Below are positions 61,184 through 64,000 of a stretch of DNA of 64,000 nt, in pieces. The notes under the pieces were generated by a model. It saw only the letters and a list, made by a program, of their open reading frames with translations, ran no database searches and was not told the DNA's origin. The position numbers and the translations under genes were made by a program. Source of the stretch: Pseudomonas jinjuensis (GTDB taxonomy: Bacteria > Pseudomonadota > Gammaproteobacteria > Pseudomonadales > Pseudomonadaceae); the NCBI RefSeq assembly GCF_900103845.1, contig NZ_FNIJ01000016.1, forward strand, positions 79,888 through 143,887, in the 5' to 3' direction. The stretch's first letter is position 1, and every line of letters begins with the position of its first letter.

Positions 61184-61774
61184 CTACGCGATCAGATCCC
61201 CCTGCAACTGCTCCAGCAGAACCTGTATCCGCGCCAGGCGCACGGTGGGGTCGTCCATCTCCAGCAGCACCTGCTTCTGCGCCACGTCGAATGGCAGCAG
61301 GTAGGCCAGTTGGCAGGCGAGGTCCTGCTGGCCCAGGACTTCGCCGCCCATTTCCAGCGACGAAACCATCGGGTGCATGGACAGCGCGCCGAGCAGCGTG
61401 GCGAGGTCCTCGTGCTCGTCGGTCAGCGGTTTCTCCGGCAGTTCTTCCAGCCACTCCACCTCGGCAACGGTCAACTGGTCCGGCAGCACCTTCGCCGATT
61501 CCACGCGGAAGCGCCGGGCGCCCTCGACGCGGATGCCGAGCATGCCGTTGGGTCGCTGCTGCCAGTCGCGGATGCGCGCCTCGCAGCCGACCCGGGCGAA
61601 CGCGCCGGGGGCGGTGCCGACTTCCTCGCCGCGGACGATGGCCACCACGCCGAACCCGCTGTCCTGCTTCATGCAGCGGCCGATCATGTCCACGTAGCGC
61701 GCCTCGAATATCTGCAGATCGAGCCGGCAGCCGGGGAACAGCACGGTATTGAGCGGAAACAGCGGCAAGCTCAT
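61184..61774 (-). CDS. LON peptidase substrate-binding domain protein
   Basis: A 196-residue cytoplasmic protein consisting mainly of the LON N-terminal (substrate-binding) domain: LPLFPLNTVLFPGCRLDLQIFEARYVDMI at the start is diagnostic. It lacks the ATPase and protease parts of Lon. Such stand-alone proteins are widespread; their role is unclear, perhaps as adaptors. ATG 61774 is preceded by GAGGAA. It is convergent with prpD. Its neighbour lrgB is 88 bp upstream on the same strand. Confidence 0.85.
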   Translation of the reverse strand: MSLPLFPLNTVLFPGCRLDLQIFEARYVDMIGRCMKQDSGFGVVAIVRGEEVGTAPGAFARVGCEARIRDWQQRPNGMLGIRVEGARRFRVESAKVLPDQLTVAEVEWLEELPEKPLTDEHEDLATLLGALSMHPMVSSLEMGGEVLGQQDLACQLAYLLPFDVAQKQVLLEMDDPTVRLARIQVLLEQLQGDLIA

Positions 61775-61862
61775 GACGATTCCTCAACCAGTCGACCTGC
61801 CCGGCCTCGCTATCCAGGCCAGGCAGGGCTTTCCAGGCAGTATGGCCGACGCGCAGCCGGCC

Positions 61863-62576
61863 TCATGCGATCAAGGCTACCGCCAACGGTAGCAGCACGG
61901 CAGTGGCGACGCCCATCAGGCTCATCGCCAGGGCGGCGAAGGCGCCGCATTCCTCGCCTTCCTGCAGCGCGCGGGCGGTGCCCACCGCATGGGCGGTCAT
62001 GCCCAGCGCCATGCCCTGCGCCGCGGGATGGTGGACGCCGATGCGGCGCAGCAGTTCCGGCCCGAGGATGGCGCCGAGCACGCCGGTGATCAGCACGAAC
62101 ACCGCCGCCAGCGCCGCCACGCCGCCGATCTGGCTGGCCACCAGCATGGCGATCGGCGAGGTCACCGACTTCGGCGCCAGGCTCATCAGCATGTTGCGCT
62201 CCATGCCGAACGCCCAGGCCAGGCCGATCCCGGCGACGGTGGCGAACAGGCCGGCGATCACCAGGGTCAGCAGGGTCGGCCAGAACAGCTGGCGGATGCG
62301 CCTGAGGTTGAGGAACAGCGGCACCGCCAGCGCCACGGTGGAAGGACCGAGGAGGATGGTCAGCACCTGTGCGTTGGTCCTGTATTCGTCGTAGCCGATG
62401 CCGCAGGCCAGCAGCACGCCGATCACCATCAGCATGGACACCAGCACCGGCTGCAGGAACACCAGCCGCGTGCGCTCGTAGGCGGCCAGCGCCAGCTGGT
62501 AGGCGCCGAGGGTGACGCCGACGCAGAACAGCGGATGATGGATCACCGCCTGAGCGGCGCCTTGCCAGTCGAACAT
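61863..62576 (-). CDS. LrgB/CidB-family membrane protein
   Basis: A 237-residue protein with about seven to eight membrane helices (LrgB family, now linked to export of small metabolites such as pyruvate or glycolate and to cell lysis control). Signatures are GPSTVALAVPLFLNL, LAPKSVTSPIAML and HAVGTARALQEGEE. It overlaps the upstream lrgA-like gene by the ATGA pattern. A role in lysis or overflow metabolism is by family analogy only. Confidence 0.88.
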   Translation of the reverse strand: MFDWQGAAQAVIHHPLFCVGVTLGAYQLALAAYERTRLVFLQPVLVSMLMVIGVLLACGIGYDEYRTNAQVLTILLGPSTVALAVPLFLNLRRIRQLFWPTLLTLVIAGLFATVAGIGLAWAFGMERNMLMSLAPKSVTSPIAMLVASQIGGVAALAAVFVLITGVLGAILGPELLRRIGVHHPAAQGMALGMTAHAVGTARALQEGEECGAFAALAMSLMGVATAVLLPLAVALIA

Positions 62577-62938
62577 CAGGCGCCCTCCCGACGATGTTTC
62601 TGGCGGTCGAGCAGCTTCTGCATCAGCCAGCCGGCGAACAGGAACGACAGCAGCAGCGACAGCACCAGCGCGCCGGCGATGGCCCAGAAGTCGGCGGCGA
62701 TCTGCCGCGCGTAGACCATCACTCCCACCGCCGCCGGCACCAGCAGCAGCGGCAGGTAGCGCAGCAGCGACGAGGCCGCGACGTTGATCGGCTCGCTGAC
62801 CTCACCACGCACCAGCAGGTAGAGGAACAGCAGCACCAGGCCGATGATCGGCCCGGGGATCATGGGCAGGATCAGCACGTTGAGACCCGTGCCGAGCAGC
62901 TGGAACAGCACCAGCCAGGTCAGGCCACGCAGCAGCAT
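62576..62938 (-). CDS. LrgA/CidA-family holin-like protein
   Basis: A 120-residue membrane protein with four helices, the partner of LrgB. The family pattern shows in PMIPGPIIGLVLLFL and LLRYLPLLLVPAAVGVM; the C-terminal tail is basic (LLDRQKHRREGA). Such proteins are described as holin-like. ATG 62938 has GGAGG eight bases upstream. It is translated with lrgB. No LytR- or CidR-type regulator lies next to it in this window. Confidence 0.9.
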   Translation of the reverse strand: MLLRGLTWLVLFQLLGTGLNVLILPMIPGPIIGLVLLFLYLLVRGEVSEPINVAASSLLRYLPLLLVPAAVGVMVYARQIAADFWAIAGALVLSLLLSFLFAGWLMQKLLDRQKHRREGA

Positions 62939-63065
62939 GGGATTTCCTCCAGCGAAAGGGGGACGCATTATGCCTGCCCCTCCCGTGACTATGGAGTCAT
63001 ATTCGCCTAAAGAATGACTGACGACCGGCATATTGACCATGAACTGGTTACATGATGATCTAGCG

Positions 63066-63085
63066 GCCCGGGCTGGCAGCCCGGC
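63066..63085 (+). other. Leader hairpin upstream of the MaoC gene
   Basis: CCGGGCT (63068-63074), GGC, AGCCCGG (63078-63084): 7 bp, perfect, 35 bp before the start codon at 63120. Possibly a leader structure; significance unknown. Confidence 0.4.
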
Positions 63086-63119
63086 TACACCACAAGAAAA
63101 TCGCGCCAATGGAGAAGTT

Positions 63120-63575
63120 ATGCCGTTCGTACCCGCAAATACCCTGAAGGACTACATAGGCAAGGACCTGGGCCACTCCGAGTGGCTCACCATCGACCAG
63201 CAGCGCGTCAACCAGTTCGCCGAGTGCACCGAGGACCACCAGTTCATCCACGTCGACCCGGAGCGGGCGAAGCAGACGCCGTTCGGCGGCACCATCGCCC
63301 ACGGGTTCCTCTCGCTGTCGCTGATTCCCAGGTTGATGGAAGGCCTGGCCGTGCTGCCGGAAAACCCGAAGATGGTGGTCAACTACGGCCTCGACAGCGT
63401 GCGCTTCATCCAGCCGGTTCCGGTCGGCTCGCGGGTACGCATGCAGATCAGCGTATCCGACATCACCGAGAAGAACCCCGGCCAGTGGCTGATCAAGTCG
63501 CGCTGCACGCTGGAAATCGAAAACCAGGCCAAGCCCGCCTACATCGCCGAATCGCTCTGCCTCTGCTTCGTCTGA
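63120..63575 (+). CDS. MaoC-family (R)-hydratase
   Basis: A 151-residue hot-dog-fold enzyme of the MaoC-like (R)-specific enoyl-CoA hydratase group. The hydratase motif is clear: FAECTEDHQFIHVDPERA with D-H catalytic residues, then GGTIAHGFLSLSLIP. Such enzymes hydrate trans-2-enoyl-CoA and can feed polyhydroxyalkanoate synthesis (PhaJ), but substrate length cannot be read. GGAG lies 7 bases before ATG 63120, so I prefer this start to the in-frame 63033, which would add 29 residues through a leader hairpin. Confidence 0.88.
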   Translation: MPFVPANTLKDYIGKDLGHSEWLTIDQQRVNQFAECTEDHQFIHVDPERAKQTPFGGTIAHGFLSLSLIPRLMEGLAVLPENPKMVVNYGLDSVRFIQPVPVGSRVRMQISVSDITEKNPGQWLIKSRCTLEIENQAKPAYIAESLCLCFV

Positions 63576-63626
63576 GCGCCCGGCCGACCGCCGCTGTGAA
63601 AAAGCCCGCGAAATGCGTAATGCTGT

Positions 63627-64000
63627 TCACTTAAGCGGAGCGGCCTTGCGGTTCACCGGGTAACGAGTCTTTGAGATCTTCACCGTCCTTGGCCTGGTAG
63701 GCCTTGGACGGCGATCCAGAAACAGCCCGCCGATCCCGGCCCGCAACTCCGTCAATCGCCTTCCGGTAGCAGAAATCGGATTGGCCGCTGCCATCACGAT
63801 CAGTTGAACGGCGATGTAGTGGGCTACCGGCTTGAAGCGTATCTCGGATACTGAGCGGCCGAAGGCCACCGCTGCCTGACTCGCCTCACGGCGAATGACG
63901 TTGTAGCTCAGCAGCAACCCCCAGACTTCCTGATAGATAAGCTCGACCTTCTTGCTGCGCAGGGTGACCGCGTTCTGCTGCAGGGAGCTCTTGATATCCC
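63627..64000 (-). mobile_element. IS4-type transposase, C-terminal part (rest outside window)
   Basis: The minus-strand reading frame runs off the right edge; 124 C-terminal residues are visible, ending RPRTVKISKTRYPVNRKAAPLK in part. The stretch SLQQNAVTLRSKKVELIYQE, followed by VWGLLLSYNVIRREASQAAV, is the helical C-terminal part of IS4-family DDE transposases (with the Y-x2-R-x6-E/K-type signature region upstream of this, outside the window). The 3' end of the element is between 63627 and about 63590, but I could not define its terminal inverted repeat. It is the only insertion sequence seen here. Confidence 0.85.

Overview
The window is high-GC DNA (most genes strongly prefer G or C at the third codon position) and looks like the chromosome of a Pseudomonas species close to the P. 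aeruginosa / P. nitroreducens / P. citronellolis group. The basis is gene content and order recalled from known Pseudomonas genomes: morA next to glyA, aatJQMP with aauSR, pmtA next to a GntR gene and prpB-prpC-acnD-prpF-prpD. Abundant REP-type palindromes headed by GTAG, of the kinds known in Pseudomonas, support this. No species call is possible from sequence reading alone. There are no rRNA or tRNA genes, no CRISPR array and no prophage.

Layout. 0-13 kb is housekeeping: the 3' end of an RtcB RNA ligase, gdhA, the ABC-F factor ettA, the c-di-GMP protein morA, glyA, a purine-type permease and trmA. 13-17.7 kb is a nitric-oxide response module: norR divergent from an YtfE/NorA di-iron repair gene and a quinol-type norB, with three NorR-type sites and a sigma-54 promoter between them. 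17.7-20 kb is repeat-rich and carries small envelope or exported proteins. 20-28 kb holds alaC, a zinc metallopeptidase, a cysteine-bearing Crp/Fnr regulator with a DUF2892 gene, prpE opposite an AraC regulator, and a Bcr-type exporter. 28.2-31.1 kb is a three-gene gtr-type O-antigen glucosylation cassette; its first gene is clearly lower in GC and probably acquired. 31-36 kb is an RND efflux operon with a divergent TetR gene and no outer-membrane component. 36.5-39.8 kb is a complete copper module (copZ, copA, cueR) with two CueR-type operators. 40-40.6 kb is a hicAB toxin-antitoxin pair. 40.6-43.7 kb has an HD-GYP response regulator, ada and a PAP2 phosphatase. 43.9-50.5 kb is the acidic amino-acid uptake system aatJQMP followed by its two-component system aauSR, with AauR-type sites and a sigma-54 promoter upstream. 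51.6-61 kb is pmtA and the methylcitrate operon (GntR, prpB, prpC, acnD, prpF, prpD). 61-64 kb holds a Lon-substrate-domain protein, an LrgAB/CidAB pair, a MaoC hydratase and the 3' end of an IS4-type transposase.

How it works together. Several modules carry their own regulator and recognisable cis sites: NorR for NO, CueR for copper, AauSR for glutamate/aspartate, GntR for propionate via 2-methylcitrate, HicB for autoregulation, and an AraC protein probably controlling prpE. Both sigma-54 promoters pair with an AAA+ activator gene inside the window. Propionate metabolism is split over two loci here: prpE at 23.5 kb and prpBC-acnD-prpFD at 53-61 kb.

I did not find a convincing new multi-gene system. 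The most rewarding leads are the regulatory architectures above, the covarying REP families (including one repeat that encodes the C-terminus of CopA), the Crp/Fnr-DUF2892 pair, the gtr cassette, and the terminators and REPs placed inside the methylcitrate operon.
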